Positions 1-9,351 are shown, counted from the first letter of the stretch. The stretch is 64,000 bases of DNA from an uncultured Lachnospiraceae bacterium (GCA_900546325.1 URCR01000002.1:104611-168610); one strand, 5' to 3'. Program-made: numbers and translations. Notes: generated by a model from the letters alone, not told the origin.

Positions 1-769
1 TAAACAAAACCGTATAATATGTCTGAATCTTCGGTTCCATTTGAATATCTATTGCATATTTAGGTGCATTACTTATGTAAACAAGAAGAAAACTTCCAAT
101 AAACAGCGGAAAACATTCTTTTAATAACGTATATACATTTTTATCATGCCAGTCAATTTTTGCACATTCAAATTGATCTTTGACCACATATACACTCACT
201 AATAATGTGATAGATGACGTAACCGTAAGCAAAGCGCATGCCAATATCAAGTTATTTGTAAGTACTAACGATATTGTAAACACCGCTGTATATATAAGAA
301 CTCTATAAGACCATATCCTACCGCCAACATCTAGCCTATGGTGTTTTTGATACATTCCCTCATAAACATCATTCATGGAATCCGATACCCTTAACAGACA
401 TAATAACACCACTACTAATGCTTTATCCTTTTGATAATTCTGCATTCCTATATAAATTACACTCACAATAACCATGATTCCTGAAGTTATTACTCTTGAA
501 TACAAATATGTACTAAAATTAAATTTTTCCTCTGCATCTGTTGATTGGTAATTTCTCATTCCCCAAAAACCAATCATTTGCATCATTTGTGAAATAGCAA
601 ATGCAATACTAAATATTCCTGCATCATTTTCACCATTTATCCTAGTTACCACCAACACAAGAATCGCACTAATTCCTGCATTTAATGTGCTGGCAACTGC
701 ATTCCAAACAACTTCGTCTCTAGACGATGGATTGTGCCCTCCTAATAATGCCCTTTTTACCATTTTCAT
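1..769 (-). CDS. Wzx-like polysaccharide flippase (partial, 3' part outside window)
   Basis: An open frame runs leftward from ATG at 769 to the window edge (at least 256 codons) without a stop. The translation is a string of hydrophobic helices with short polar loops, including an NAPKYAID motif late in the visible part. This fits the MATE/Wzx superfamily of lipid-linked oligosaccharide flippases, which move undecaprenyl-linked glycans across the membrane. A GAGGAAG ribosome site lies 7 bp before the ATG; a second ATG at 763 is possible. The gene is visibly AT-rich compared with the genes that follow, as is common for polysaccharide loci. The exact substrate cannot be inferred. Another polysaccharide membrane protein (a polymerase) is less likely because of the even spacing of helices. 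Confidence 0.72.
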   Translation of the reverse strand, partial: MKMVKRALLGGHNPSSRDEVVWNAVASTLNAGISAILVLVVTRINGENDAGIFSIAFAISQMMQMIGFWGMRNYQSTDAEEKFNFSTYLYSRVITSGIMVIVSVIYIGMQNYQKDKALVVVLLCLLRVSDSMNDVYEGMYQKHHRLDVGGRIWSYRVLIYTAVFTISLVLTNNLILACALLTVTSSITLLVSVYVVKDQFECAKIDWHDKNVYTLLKECFPLFIGSFLLVYISNAPKYAIDIQMEPKIQTYYTVLF

Positions 770-901
770 CGATACTCTTCCTCTTTTATCTTGTCAACCT
801 TTTCATTATAACATTTTTTTTCTAGTTTTAAAGATATATCTTTAAAATTTCTATAACAGTGCGTAAATTACGCTGTTCCCACTTCCCCCTAACTCCTTAA
901 G

Positions 902-943
902 AAAAATGCTGCATTACAGTTCTATCCCCAGTAAATGCAGCAC
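902..943 (-). terminator. Intrinsic terminator after the amidase gene
   Basis: Read on the minus strand, a stem of about 11 bp (GTGCTGCATTTAC paired with GTAATGCAGCAT) is followed by a run of T. It lies 125-165 bp beyond the amidase stop and before the flippase gene. The remaining bases from 944 to 1067 are AT-rich and show no other feature. Confidence 0.7.
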
Positions 944-1067
944 TTTCTCACTTTTTTCAATTTTTAGCCTATCCTATAGCATTTAATAGCTCAAATATTA
1001 AAAACTTATTCCTATTTACTATTAGACTTTTACACTTTTACTTATTCGTACAAAAAGAACTATTCCA

Positions 1068-2858
1068 TTATTTCCCGTACATTTTTACATATCTCATGAT
1101 CATTGTAGCAGTATCAGCACGGCTAGCACCTTTCTGCGGTTGTATTTTCCCCTGATCTCCAGTGATAATTCCCTTTTCAACCGCCCATGACACCGCTTCT
1201 TGTGCAAAATCTGTAACAGATCCATAATCTGGAAATTTATCCAATTCTGCTTTTTCCGAAACATCTATTCCTTTATTTTTCGCATATCTATATATCATAG
1301 TAGCAAGTTCTTCCCTTGTCATCCTATTTGTAGGTCCAAACATTCCATTCAAATATCCTGTAATAATACCTTTATCAGATGCCCAAGTTACCGGTAAGGA
1401 ATAAAACGTTCCATCTGGAACATCTGGAAACTTGAAATTGAATTGTGTTTTAGGTTCCCCTGCCATTCGATAAATCATGGTCACAAAGTGAGATCTTTCC
1501 AAAAATTCTGCCGCCCCAAAATATGTATCATTCATCCCATACATAATCCCCTGATCTCTAACATATTCTACGGCTTCTCTGTACCATGCACCATCTGGTA
1601 CATCAATATATCCACTCTCCCCTGCTCCTTTTACCAATCCATATTTCTGTGCAATCCCCGTCGCATCCGCAACACCTAACTGCCTCAAGAAATTTTCATC
1701 CTGAAGTTTTGCCGCATCGGATCCGTGGTCGAGGAAGGCATGCTCTACAATAATCCCTGTCATCTCAAGTTCTTTTGCCAGTACATTTGTCGTAAAGTAA
1801 TCTGCCTTGCTTCCATCCGGATACTGACCGGATGATCCTGCCAGTGTACTGTCCTTGATCTTGGCTCCTCTGTTTTGAAGTCCCAGCGCAGACAGCTGCT
1901 CTAAAATTTTATTTGACACACTGAGTCCTTCTTCCGACAGATTCGGGCGGTAGTTTTTATTTGGATAGTAAATCTCTGCCCCGGTTCCTCCGCCGCTGTT
2001 GAAGTGAAGGTCTACATACAAATCTGCTCCTGCATTTTTCGCATCGTATACTCTCTGGTTCAGACAATAATTTGAACTTGAATTATAAGGGCAGCTCTCA
2101 CTGTCTCTAAGCATCACAACTCTGACACCGCTGTACTGAGATAATTCTTCCCGACAGTATCTTGCCACTTTCAGAGTCAGCACCTCTTCCCGCAGTCCAT
2201 TTGCGGATGCTCCCGGGTGATTTGCATCATGACCTGCACCAATGGCAACAACCACTTCTTTTCTTTCTCCGCTTCTTGCGTTCTGAGCAACTTCCTCATT
2301 GACCCCCGCCTCTTCCAGTGTCGCAGCGATCGCTTCTTCTGCTGTTTCTGCTCCTGCCTGCACCAGCTGGTTGTCATCTGTCATAGAATATGTTTCTACC
2401 TGAGCACCTGACTCTGAAACAGACAATGCCTCATCCTGTACAACTTGAAAAGAGACTGTGATTCCCTTTTCCGAAAACAGAATAGTCTGTTCCAGACCTT
2501 CTCCATCAATGTATACAATTCCCGTGATCTGATATGTGCCGGTTTCTTCCATCGTCTGCTTCTGAAAGAGAACTGTGTTATTTAAGATTTGCGCGGCTTC
2601 CACTGTACCTTCGGTTCCGGATTCTGTCTGATATAATAATCTCGCGCCTCCGATCACCATTTCCTCATTTTGAAAACCGACAACAATATTTTGCACACCT
2701 GAGATTCCCACAACATCTTCGTCCAAATATACATACTCGATTTCTTCCTGCCCTGCCGCCTTTACATTCATTCCCAAAATGAACATCACCGCGACCATAC
2801 ACAGCAACCCAATCACTCTTCCCATTGATTTTGGCTCTGTTCCAACTGCTCTCTCCAT
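1068..2858 (-). CDS. N-acetylmuramoyl-L-alanine amidase with three SLH domains
   Basis: Exported cell-wall hydrolase of 596 aa. A basic N-terminus and one hydrophobic segment (residues about 12-35) form a signal peptide. After a variable region of about 165 residues comes an Amidase_3 domain (about 200-395). Its zinc ligands are visible as the His of GAGHD, the Glu of GLREEV, and the His of DLHFNS; the catalytic Glu is in VEHAFLDH. The C-terminus (about 415-596) has three S-layer-homology repeats, each with an FPDVPD-like start and a TREELATMIYR-like helix, which would tether the enzyme to a wall polymer. The enzyme cleaves the bond between MurNAc and the stem peptide. The start codon is 3 bp after the stop of the upstream gene, with GGAGAG before it, so the two are probably co-transcribed. 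Confidence 0.92.
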   Translation of the reverse strand: MERAVGTEPKSMGRVIGLLCMVAVMFILGMNVKAAGQEEIEYVYLDEDVVGISGVQNIVVGFQNEEMVIGGARLLYQTESGTEGTVEAAQILNNTVLFQKQTMEETGTYQITGIVYIDGEGLEQTILFSEKGITVSFQVVQDEALSVSESGAQVETYSMTDDNQLVQAGAETAEEAIAATLEEAGVNEEVAQNARSGERKEVVVAIGAGHDANHPGASANGLREEVLTLKVARYCREELSQYSGVRVVMLRDSESCPYNSSSNYCLNQRVYDAKNAGADLYVDLHFNSGGGTGAEIYYPNKNYRPNLSEEGLSVSNKILEQLSALGLQNRGAKIKDSTLAGSSGQYPDGSKADYFTTNVLAKELEMTGIIVEHAFLDHGSDAAKLQDENFLRQLGVADATGIAQKYGLVKGAGESGYIDVPDGAWYREAVEYVRDQGIMYGMNDTYFGAAEFLERSHFVTMIYRMAGEPKTQFNFKFPDVPDGTFYSLPVTWASDKGIITGYLNGMFGPTNRMTREELATMIYRYAKNKGIDVSEKAELDKFPDYGSVTDFAQEAVSWAVEKGIITGDQGKIQPQKGASRADTATMIMRYVKMYGK

Positions 2859-2861
2859 AGA

Positions 2862-4409
2862 TTACTCTCCTTTCTCCACTTCAATATCACTGACAAAATT
2901 ATTGAAAAATTTTGATTCTTTCACCAGTTCTTCATCTATTATTTCTATTCCATACTGCTCTGCCAGTGTCGGCTCCGCTGAAAACAGATTTGTTCCAAGT
3001 CCAAGACGTTCACCCTGAATTGACACCCCCATACTTGCAAGTGTTGACGGAAACATATCCATCGTTGTAAACTGTCTATTCTTCGTCTGTACTGGCATCA
3101 CAGCCGAATTGATAAATGCATTATATACCGTTCTCTCATAAGACGGATCGACATTTGAGCAGAAATCACTGTCCATTGTCAGATGATCCCCTACCAGGAC
3201 GATCGTTGTGTTCGGATAGAAACTTTGCTGCTGAATCCATGAAATAAATTCCTGCAACTGATGGCTGGAACACAAGTACACATCCGCATACTGATTTCCT
3301 GTAATCGGCTGGCACTGTTCACAATAGTATCCATCTTCAAAATGTGTATCTACAGTCAACATTGTAAAATTAAACGGCTCTCCTGCAGCGGATATCTCTG
3401 TTAGCCGCTCTTTGGCAATCGAAAATAATTTCTGGTCTTCATACCCCCACCACACACGATAATCCGGTGGTATTTTCCCATTTTCACTCGCCCAATAATA
3501 ATCCAGCATCTCATAATCTCCATGCTGTTCAAAATAATTTTTTCTTCCACCAAACACTGCATCTGACCCTAGTAAAAGCTCTTGTCTGTATCCCTGCTCT
3601 TTCAAGATAGCCCCAATACTTGTGACCGCCGGCATAAACACTTCCTGATCTGACATGGCGTTTCCGTCAATTGGAAGTTTTAACGGCAATCCAGATGTCT
3701 GTGCAAACATTCCTCCCATTGTCCAAGTTGCCCCAAAAGCTGCATGCCCTCCTCCTAATAAGTCAGAATTGGAAAAACTAATATTGTTTCTCGCAATCTC
3801 AGTCAGTTCTGGAATCACATTCTGATCAAAAGCACCTCCGTCTTCTTTTCCCATAAAGGTTGCCTCTGTCGATTCCAGAAAAATATAGATCAGATTGCGT
3901 TTCTGCTCCGGGAATACGATTTCTGTATTTTTTGCGTCTACATAATTGTCCTGGATAAATGTGGAATCTTTTCCCTGTGTTTTCAGGTAGGTTCCGATAT
4001 CGAGATTTACCCAGAGATAATTTGCCGCACTGATCGTTAGAGCTGCTGCCCCGACGAGCCCTGCAATACAGACTATGGCATATTTTTTCTTTCTTTTTCT
4101 GAAAGCAATCAAAATCGCCATCTCTAACAGCATTACCAGAACCGCAGCCGGGAGACACTGGTTGATAAAATCAAAGATCATATCTGTGTTGGTGCCTTCC
4201 ATCGGCACTTTCAAATGGAAAATAATCTCGTCAAACGTGATCAGTCCCCATGTATCCATCACCCATCTGGAGGCGTTAAACAATACAACACCAACTCCGC
4301 TGAGTAAAATAACTAAAGCACTGACACTCATCAGAACAACCGCCTTTATTATTTTCATAATTCTGGCGCTTTCTAGAATTTTTACTATTTTTACTATTTT
4401 ATCCTGCAT
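2862..4409 (-). CDS. LTA synthase family protein (phosphoglycerol transferase-like)
   Basis: Membrane enzyme of 515 aa from the preferred start. Four to five N-terminal helices (roughly residues 15-150) precede an extracellular alkaline-phosphatase/sulfatase-fold domain. Metal-site motifs are visible: the Glu of FLESTEATF, a Thr in the GATWTMGG block expected to be the nucleophile, VDTHF, and the VGDH motif near the C-terminus. The family transfers glycerol-phosphate or related groups from phosphatidylglycerol to a glycolipid or glycan. The open frame extends upstream to 4490, but the ATG at 4409 leaves only an 11-base overlap with the preceding nucleotidyltransferase gene; its ribosome site is weak, so 4436 is an alternative. 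The neighbours suggest decoration of a teichoic acid or surface glycan. Confidence 0.85.
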   Translation of the reverse strand: MQDKIVKIVKILESARIMKIIKAVVLMSVSALVILLSGVGVVLFNASRWVMDTWGLITFDEIIFHLKVPMEGTNTDMIFDFINQCLPAAVLVMLLEMAILIAFRKRKKKYAIVCIAGLVGAAALTISAANYLWVNLDIGTYLKTQGKDSTFIQDNYVDAKNTEIVFPEQKRNLIYIFLESTEATFMGKEDGGAFDQNVIPELTEIARNNISFSNSDLLGGGHAAFGATWTMGGMFAQTSGLPLKLPIDGNAMSDQEVFMPAVTSIGAILKEQGYRQELLLGSDAVFGGRKNYFEQHGDYEMLDYYWASENGKIPPDYRVWWGYEDQKLFSIAKERLTEISAAGEPFNFTMLTVDTHFEDGYYCEQCQPITGNQYADVYLCSSHQLQEFISWIQQQSFYPNTTIVLVGDHLTMDSDFCSNVDPSYERTVYNAFINSAVMPVQTKNRQFTTMDMFPSTLASMGVSIQGERLGLGTNLFSAEPTLAEQYGIEIIDEELVKESKFFNNFVSDIEVEKGE

Positions 4410-5370
4410 TGCGTTCTGCTTTCTTATTCCCGTCATTCTCTTGCAAATGTGAAGCAAATAGCTTTTCTGGATAACCCCCTTCTTCCACAAGACTTCTAAC
4501 AGCTTTCACGACCGCTTCTTTATCTTCTTTGTAAGTAACACCAAACCATTTATCATGAGATTTTAAGACTTTTACCTCTGCTTTCTGCTCTTTTAAAAGA
4601 TCACCGATAATTGTCGGGAGTAGGTACTCTGCTTTCAAATTATTTTCCGGCACATTTGCAAGGAATTGTTCAAATCCCTCCTCTAAAACACTAAAGAAAT
4701 CAGGTGGCAATCCCCACATGTTCATCGACACAGATGAATTCATATCGACCGGCAGCATTCCTTCTTCTGTCCTCACTGCTGCCCCTTCTGGAACCATCTC
4801 AATTTGGTGTGTCTCCACGATATCTGCCAGCATCCCTTTTTCGTCCACTTTACAGATTCCTCTTGTCACACCTCCATTTTCACTCAGCGTATTTTTCAGC
4901 ACAAATCCCACCATACAGAGTTGCTGTCTGGTAGATTTTTCTCTCTTTGTTGTCAGATAGCGAAATGCCTCCTCATACGCCTCTTTCCCATAATAGTCGT
5001 CTGCATTGATTACAAGAAACGGCTCTTTCACTATATTTTTGCAGCATAAAATTGCCTGCCCGGTTCCCCAGGGTTTTGTTCTTTCCGCGAACCTCTCTCG
5101 GTATTTTTCTGGGATATCCGCTCTCTCCTGATAAGCATATTCCACCTCTGTAACCTTCTCAATTCGCTTCCCGATTGTCTCCTTGAAATCTTTCTCCAAA
5201 TCTTTTCGGATAACAAATACAACTTTGTCAAATCCTGCCTCCATTGCATCTGCAATTGAATAATCCATAATAATCTCTCCATTTGGTCCGACCGGCTCTA
5301 ACTGTTTAATGCCACCGCCAAATCTGCTGCCAATGCCTGCTGCCATAATTACCAGTGTCGCTTTGTTCAT
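4399..5370 (-). CDS. Sugar-phosphate nucleotidyltransferase family protein
   Basis: A 323-aa cytoplasmic Rossmann-type protein. The N-terminal AAGIGSRFGG glycine-rich loop and the INADDYYG metal-binding motif mark it as an NTP-transferase that joins a sugar phosphate or an alcohol phosphate to a nucleotide. The sugar and nucleotide cannot be read from the sequence. The C-terminal third is less typical and is conserved mainly in related Clostridia (from memory of the family). The start at 5370 has an AAGGAGA site 6 bp upstream; an in-frame ATG at 5394 has none. It overlaps the LTA-synthase-like gene by 11 bp, so the product may feed the same surface polymer. A terminator separates it from the HPr-like gene upstream. 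Confidence 0.82.
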   Translation of the reverse strand: MNKATLVIMAAGIGSRFGGGIKQLEPVGPNGEIIMDYSIADAMEAGFDKVVFVIRKDLEKDFKETIGKRIEKVTEVEYAYQERADIPEKYRERFAERTKPWGTGQAILCCKNIVKEPFLVINADDYYGKEAYEEAFRYLTTKREKSTRQQLCMVGFVLKNTLSENGGVTRGICKVDEKGMLADIVETHQIEMVPEGAAVRTEEGMLPVDMNSSVSMNMWGLPPDFFSVLEEGFEQFLANVPENNLKAEYLLPTIIGDLLKEQKAEVKVLKSHDKWFGVTYKEDKEAVVKAVRSLVEEGGYPEKLFASHLQENDGNKKAERNAG

Positions 5371-5393
5371 TTTCTTTCTCCTTTTCTTCTGCA

Positions 5394-5424
5394 AAAATAG
5401 CCGAGCACTAACCTCGACTATTTT
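5394..5424 (-). terminator. Terminator between HPr-like gene and nucleotidyltransferase gene
   Basis: An inverted repeat pairs AAAATAG and CGAG with CTCG and CTATTTT around a 7-base loop, with one mismatch. It has T runs on both strands, so it could act in both directions. Confidence 0.65.
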
Positions 5425-5429
5425 TTCTT

Positions 5430-5693
5430 TTATTCTCCCAAACCACTCTCAATCATTCCAATTATTTCCCGGGCTGCTTCCACCTCATCCGCACCTTCGA
5501 ATATAAATTCTACATCATCTCCTGATTTCACGCAAGCCCCTAAAATGCTCAGAACACTTTTTGCATTCCCGTTCGAGTTTCTTGTCTGAAATGTAATCTT
5601 ACTTTCAAACTGCATCGCTGTCTTGCACAGAAGTCCGGCGGGACTTAAATGAAGCCCCGTTGGATTCTTGATTTTCACTGTCTGTTTTATCAT
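5430..5693 (-). CDS. HPr-family phosphocarrier-like protein with Arg17 replaced by Ser
   Basis: Small 87-aa protein with the complete HPr fold pattern. His15 (in GLHLSPAG), the site phosphorylated by enzyme I of the PTS, is present. Ser46 (in NAKSVLSILG), the target of HPr kinase, also sits at the exact family position. However, Arg17, which normally assists phosphate transfer from His15, is Ser (codon AGT). It may therefore be a regulatory HPr rather than the main sugar-transport carrier. ATG at 5693 with GGTGGGAGG directly upstream is the best start; a GTG at 5705 is part of that ribosome site. It follows cdaR by 13 bp and is probably the last gene of the cda operon. A matching HprK is encoded at 51573-52499. 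Confidence 0.88.
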   Translation of the reverse strand: MIKQTVKIKNPTGLHLSPAGLLCKTAMQFESKITFQTRNSNGNAKSVLSILGACVKSGDDVEFIFEGADEVEAAREIIGMIESGLGE

Positions 5694-5706
5694 CTTTCCT
5701 CCCACC

Positions 5707-6951
5707 TTATTTTTTCTTTTCTATTGTAATATTTATCTTCTCTCCCTGATACTGACAGTCTCCATATCCTTCCACAATCGGAACTACCTGATATGTTCCA
5801 GCCTGCTTAATGTCCTTTAGATCAATGTAAACATTGATTTTATCTACATCTAATTTTTCTAAATTTTCTTCCGTGCCAGTAAAAACCAGTTCAATCTGCT
5901 CTGAATCAAAGCTGACTTTTAATCCATCTCCAAGTTCTCTTGGTATGATGGAAGATACTGGCACGTGAATTCTTCTTGTTCCCCCTTCACTGACAGAAAT
6001 CGTCACTGCAATGTTCCTCTGACTCTCATCTACCAGCTTTGTATTCTCTGGCAGATATGGTGTCAAATCAATTCCTATTTCTGTCCTTTCATTGATTTCA
6101 TTTACCTCCAATGCTTCTGCCGGAATCGTAATTTTATCTATCGCTTTTAATACATCAGGTCTTCCTGCAATTTGTACCTCTGACGGTTCTACAGTAACCT
6201 CTTCTACAAAATAATTTTCTGCAATCTTTTCCTGATAGATGACATCCAGTTTAATATTTTTTGTATCCAGCATCTCCACGTTGACAGATACTCCTTTTTC
6301 TCCAATGTTTGTCTCAAACTGGAATTGGTCAATCACTCCTCCCCCGGCATCGTAAAGTATCAGTTCTGCTGGAACTGTTCCATCATTTGACATTCCCGAT
6401 ACATCTGCTTTTGCAACAACCTTGCTGATCTGGTTAATTGCGCTGACACCTCCCTGAATCGTAATATATGCCGGATCTGGCGTTACCGGGCCAAGAACAT
6501 ATCCATCTCTGACAGTCCCTCGCGTTTCTGCCACAATTGGAAAGCGTTTCGATAAGTAATTTTCAATCTCTACTTCCAAATTTCTTGGATTGGTATATAC
6601 TTCCTCATATTCTCCTTCATATCCACTGATGTTTACTTCCACCGGGATCAGTGTTCTGCTCTCAAGATTCTGCATATCCGCATATGCAGTAATTTTTTCC
6701 GGATGCTCCTTCAGATTTGTCAGGATAGATTTCTTCGCCTTGACAGTCACTGCCACAGTTTGATCCCCTGATATAGAATAAGTTTTCCCCTTTGATGTAA
6801 TGATATCATCATTCCGTATCCGAACCGATATTCCCTTGAATGTTTCCGTATCAACAGGATCTTCCACATTCATGACAACAAACCACAGAACGATTGAAAA
6901 AAGTAAAGCGATAACTTTCAGCCCGATGTTATTTATCAGTCTTCCCTTCAT
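5707..6951 (-). CDS. cdaR: YbbR-domain protein CdaR, regulator of c-di-AMP synthesis
   Basis: A 414-aa membrane-anchored protein. One N-terminal helix (about residues 8-26) is followed by a long extracellular part made of several YbbR repeats of about 80 residues each, recognisable by recurring blocks such as FPIVAETRGTVRDGYVLG and KRFPI-like strands. CdaR binds the diadenylate cyclase CdaA at the membrane and modulates c-di-AMP output. The ATG lies inside the 3' end of cdaA (23-base overlap), so the two are translationally coupled. In many Firmicutes glmM follows cdaR; here the next gene is the HPr-like one instead. Confidence 0.9.
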   Translation of the reverse strand: MKGRLINNIGLKVIALLFSIVLWFVVMNVEDPVDTETFKGISVRIRNDDIITSKGKTYSISGDQTVAVTVKAKKSILTNLKEHPEKITAYADMQNLESRTLIPVEVNISGYEGEYEEVYTNPRNLEVEIENYLSKRFPIVAETRGTVRDGYVLGPVTPDPAYITIQGGVSAINQISKVVAKADVSGMSNDGTVPAELILYDAGGGVIDQFQFETNIGEKGVSVNVEMLDTKNIKLDVIYQEKIAENYFVEEVTVEPSEVQIAGRPDVLKAIDKITIPAEALEVNEINERTEIGIDLTPYLPENTKLVDESQRNIAVTISVSEGGTRRIHVPVSSIIPRELGDGLKVSFDSEQIELVFTGTEENLEKLDVDKINVYIDLKDIKQAGTYQVVPIVEGYGDCQYQGEKINITIEKKK

Positions 6952-7810
6952 CTTTCCGACTTCCTTTCCATAATCTGAATCTTTTTCTCTCTACTGTGCG
7001 ATCCTGCACGTCAAGCAGACGTTCTGTCAGCCTTTCCGGATTCACATTTCTCTCCAATCTGCCTCCCATTGCAACTGATACAGCGCCAGTTTCCTCTGAT
7101 ACCGCAATAGTCAGAGCATCACTAACTTCACTCATTCCTACTGCTGCCCTATGCCTCGTCCCCAGCTCTTTGCTCAGATTCATATTATCGGAAAGAGGGA
7201 GATAGCACGTCGCCGATACGATTCGATCCCCTCTTATGATGATCGCCCCATCGTGCAGAGGAGTATTATGCTCAAAAATATTAATGAGCACCTGACTGGA
7301 CACAATGCAGTCCAGCTTTATTCCCGTTCTCTCATATTCTGTAAGCTTAATCGCTCTTTCTACAACAATCAGCGCACCGGTTTTTACTTTCCCCATCTCA
7401 AAACATGCCCTCACAATTCCATCGATCGTTTCTGTACTAAACCGCACACTTTCTTTTTTCTTGTCGATCAGAACTACCGAGGACAGTATATTTCTCTCTC
7501 CCAGCTTTTCCAATGCTCTCCTTAACTCTGGCTGAAAAACGACAACCGCCGCCATTGCCAGAACATCAATTGCATGTCCTGCAAGAAACAGAATGGTATT
7601 CATTTCAAGAATGGCAGCAATTAAAATGAAAACACAGAGAACCATCATTCCTTTCAGCAGCATCCATGCTTTTGTATTTTTAATCCATACCATAATTTCA
7701 TATACAAGTATGGCAATAATTATAATTTCAATGATATCTACAAGCTTAATTTCAGGTATATACCATGTGGAAATATATTTCTCAAAAATTCTTTCTATCT
7801 GCCCTTTCAT
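6929..7810 (-). CDS. cdaA: Diadenylate cyclase CdaA (DisA_N domain)
   Basis: A 293-aa membrane enzyme that condenses two ATP into cyclic di-AMP, a second messenger for potassium, osmotic and cell-wall homeostasis. Three transmembrane helices lie at about residues 22-42, 48-68 and 72-93. A DAC domain follows (about 105-265), with both catalytic signatures intact: DGA at 187-189 and RHR at 219-221. Length and order match the CdaA class. It overlaps cdaR by 23 bp. The upstream gene (7840-8895) is an unknown membrane protein 29 bp away on the same strand, so an operon is likely. Confidence 0.95.
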   Translation of the reverse strand: MKGQIERIFEKYISTWYIPEIKLVDIIEIIIIAILVYEIMVWIKNTKAWMLLKGMMVLCVFILIAAILEMNTILFLAGHAIDVLAMAAVVVFQPELRRALEKLGERNILSSVVLIDKKKESVRFSTETIDGIVRACFEMGKVKTGALIVVERAIKLTEYERTGIKLDCIVSSQVLINIFEHNTPLHDGAIIIRGDRIVSATCYLPLSDNMNLSKELGTRHRAAVGMSEVSDALTIAVSEETGAVSVAMGGRLERNVNPERLTERLLDVQDRTVERKRFRLWKGSRKDEGKTDK

Positions 7811-7839
7811 TTCTTCACCTCCCTGATTGAATCTGTATA

Positions 7840-8895
7840 CTATTTTTCTAATTCATGTTCTATCATTTTCTGCAAATTTTTTTCTTCTTGTTTATCTTTT
7901 GGACTTTCTTCTATTTTTCTTTTTTCCGTTTCTCTAATTTCTCTCTTCGGAATCGAGGTCGTTTCCTGCCTTTCATTTATTTTTTTTATTGTCTTTTTCA
8001 GTGCCGGCACCGAGATCTTCGGAACCGCTTTGATATAATAGTAATACTCATCATCCTCGAACTGAATCTGTTCCGTCCGGGAATAATCCACTGTAAACAC
8101 AAAAAATTCCAGTACAACAGCAATCAGCCCTGCAGCCACATTTCCACCGATCATAGAACCATAGGAGATATGTACGTCAAATACAAGTTCCCCACTTACA
8201 ATAAGTACGATGTTCGAAATAATTCCGGCAGCAATCGCCACCTTCCATGCATAGTCAAAAGAACTTCTGCGGGTCGCATATACGATCAGCAGACACACAG
8301 AAAATGCAAGTACAAAGATCAGCATCTCTTTGTTCGTAAAAATCTGCTTTGTAAACTCTGTCACCGCTTCCATCAGTCTCTCCGCTCCTGTGCCTCCTTT
8401 AAATGCAGTCGCAGATGCTACCACGAAATGCAGCATAAAATAGACAACCGTGCCACATACCACCGGTACAAGATAAACAGGAGTACCGATCAACCCATAA
8501 ACGATCGGAATGATATATGGGACTTTGAATAAAAATGCGAGCGGTGTCAGTAAGAGGATCATCGCTGTTCCCGCCGCAAACCGGAAATAAAAAATGAACA
8601 TCATCAAAAATACTGCCGCAGTCACAGCAAACACTGCCATCGACAACGAAAACATATGCAGTAAAATCAATACTGCTGCTGCCACTGCCATACACACCGG
8701 CGGCAAAAAGGTAAAAAGCACTGCCAGACCTGCCGTCACATATTTGGACGCTGCCAGCTCCATATAGCCAAGCTTAGAGTTGATCATCCCAAATACAAGA
8801 ATCCCAAGAATCAGCTGAAGTACCTTGTCGATATACTTTGCATACCGCGCATATAATTTCTGCATCTCCTCTTTCCACACGTATAAACTATTCAT
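7840..8895 (-). CDS. Conserved multi-pass membrane protein of unknown function
   Basis: A 351-aa protein with about eight predicted membrane helices filling residues 20-270. A cytosolic tail follows that opens with a striking acidic/tyrosine patch (EDDEYYYYIKAVPK, about 280-293) and ends in a Lys/Glu-rich, probably coiled-coil segment of about 50 residues. I do not recognise a named family. It begins exactly where the 131-aa gene upstream stops (no gap) and ends 29 bp before cdaA. Gene order suggests a membrane complex with the 131-aa protein, possibly linked to envelope or c-di-AMP physiology; that link is inference only. Confidence 0.7.
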   Translation of the reverse strand: MNSLYVWKEEMQKLYARYAKYIDKVLQLILGILVFGMINSKLGYMELAASKYVTAGLAVLFTFLPPVCMAVAAAVLILLHMFSLSMAVFAVTAAVFLMMFIFYFRFAAGTAMILLLTPLAFLFKVPYIIPIVYGLIGTPVYLVPVVCGTVVYFMLHFVVASATAFKGGTGAERLMEAVTEFTKQIFTNKEMLIFVLAFSVCLLIVYATRRSSFDYAWKVAIAAGIISNIVLIVSGELVFDVHISYGSMIGGNVAAGLIAVVLEFFVFTVDYSRTEQIQFEDDEYYYYIKAVPKISVPALKKTIKKINERQETTSIPKREIRETEKRKIEESPKDKQEEKNLQKMIEHELEK

Positions 8896-9291
8896 CTACA
8901 TATTCTCCTTTTTATACATCTTACTCAGGCGCGATAAATTCCTGTAATATCTCTTCACTCTTAATTTTGCCTCATTGTGTTTCTTTTTGTAATAGCTTCC
9001 GGCTGCCATTCCATAAATGATCATCACTGTAATATATCCGATAATGACCAGCACACCAAGCAGAAAAAACTTTGCAAGTGTCAGTCCCTCAAAGATTTTC
9101 TCCAGATTCACAAGGAAAAACAGCCCGACCGCCAGCCCGTACCCGATCGTCGTCCAGATCAACGTAACAATCGTATGAAAACTCACATAGTCTTTTCTAT
9201 AATAACTGTTCACTTTAAAATCTTCTTTTCCCTGTCCTTCTTCATAAGAGGCCAGTTTTATCATCATCTTTACTCGTTCCTCATTTAACAT
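8896..9291 (-). CDS. Small two-helix membrane protein of unknown function
   Basis: A 131-aa protein. A soluble N-terminal stretch of about 40 residues is followed by two hydrophobic helices (about 43-62 and 72-95) and a very basic tail (KKKHNEAKLRVKRYYRNL). No family is recognised. Its stop codon directly abuts the start of the 351-aa membrane protein, indicating translational coupling and a joint role. It is the first gene of the block leading into cdaA-cdaR. The basic tail could contact membrane phospholipid or nucleic acid, but nothing in the sequence decides this. Confidence 0.65.
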   Translation of the reverse strand: MLNEERVKMMIKLASYEEGQGKEDFKVNSYYRKDYVSFHTIVTLIWTTIGYGLAVGLFFLVNLEKIFEGLTLAKFFLLGVLVIIGYITVMIIYGMAAGSYYKKKHNEAKLRVKRYYRNLSRLSKMYKKENM

Positions 9292-9351
9292 TTCGTCACC
9301 TCTGTTTCTGTTTTTCCTTCAGCCAAACACTATTTTTAGTATAGCATATAA

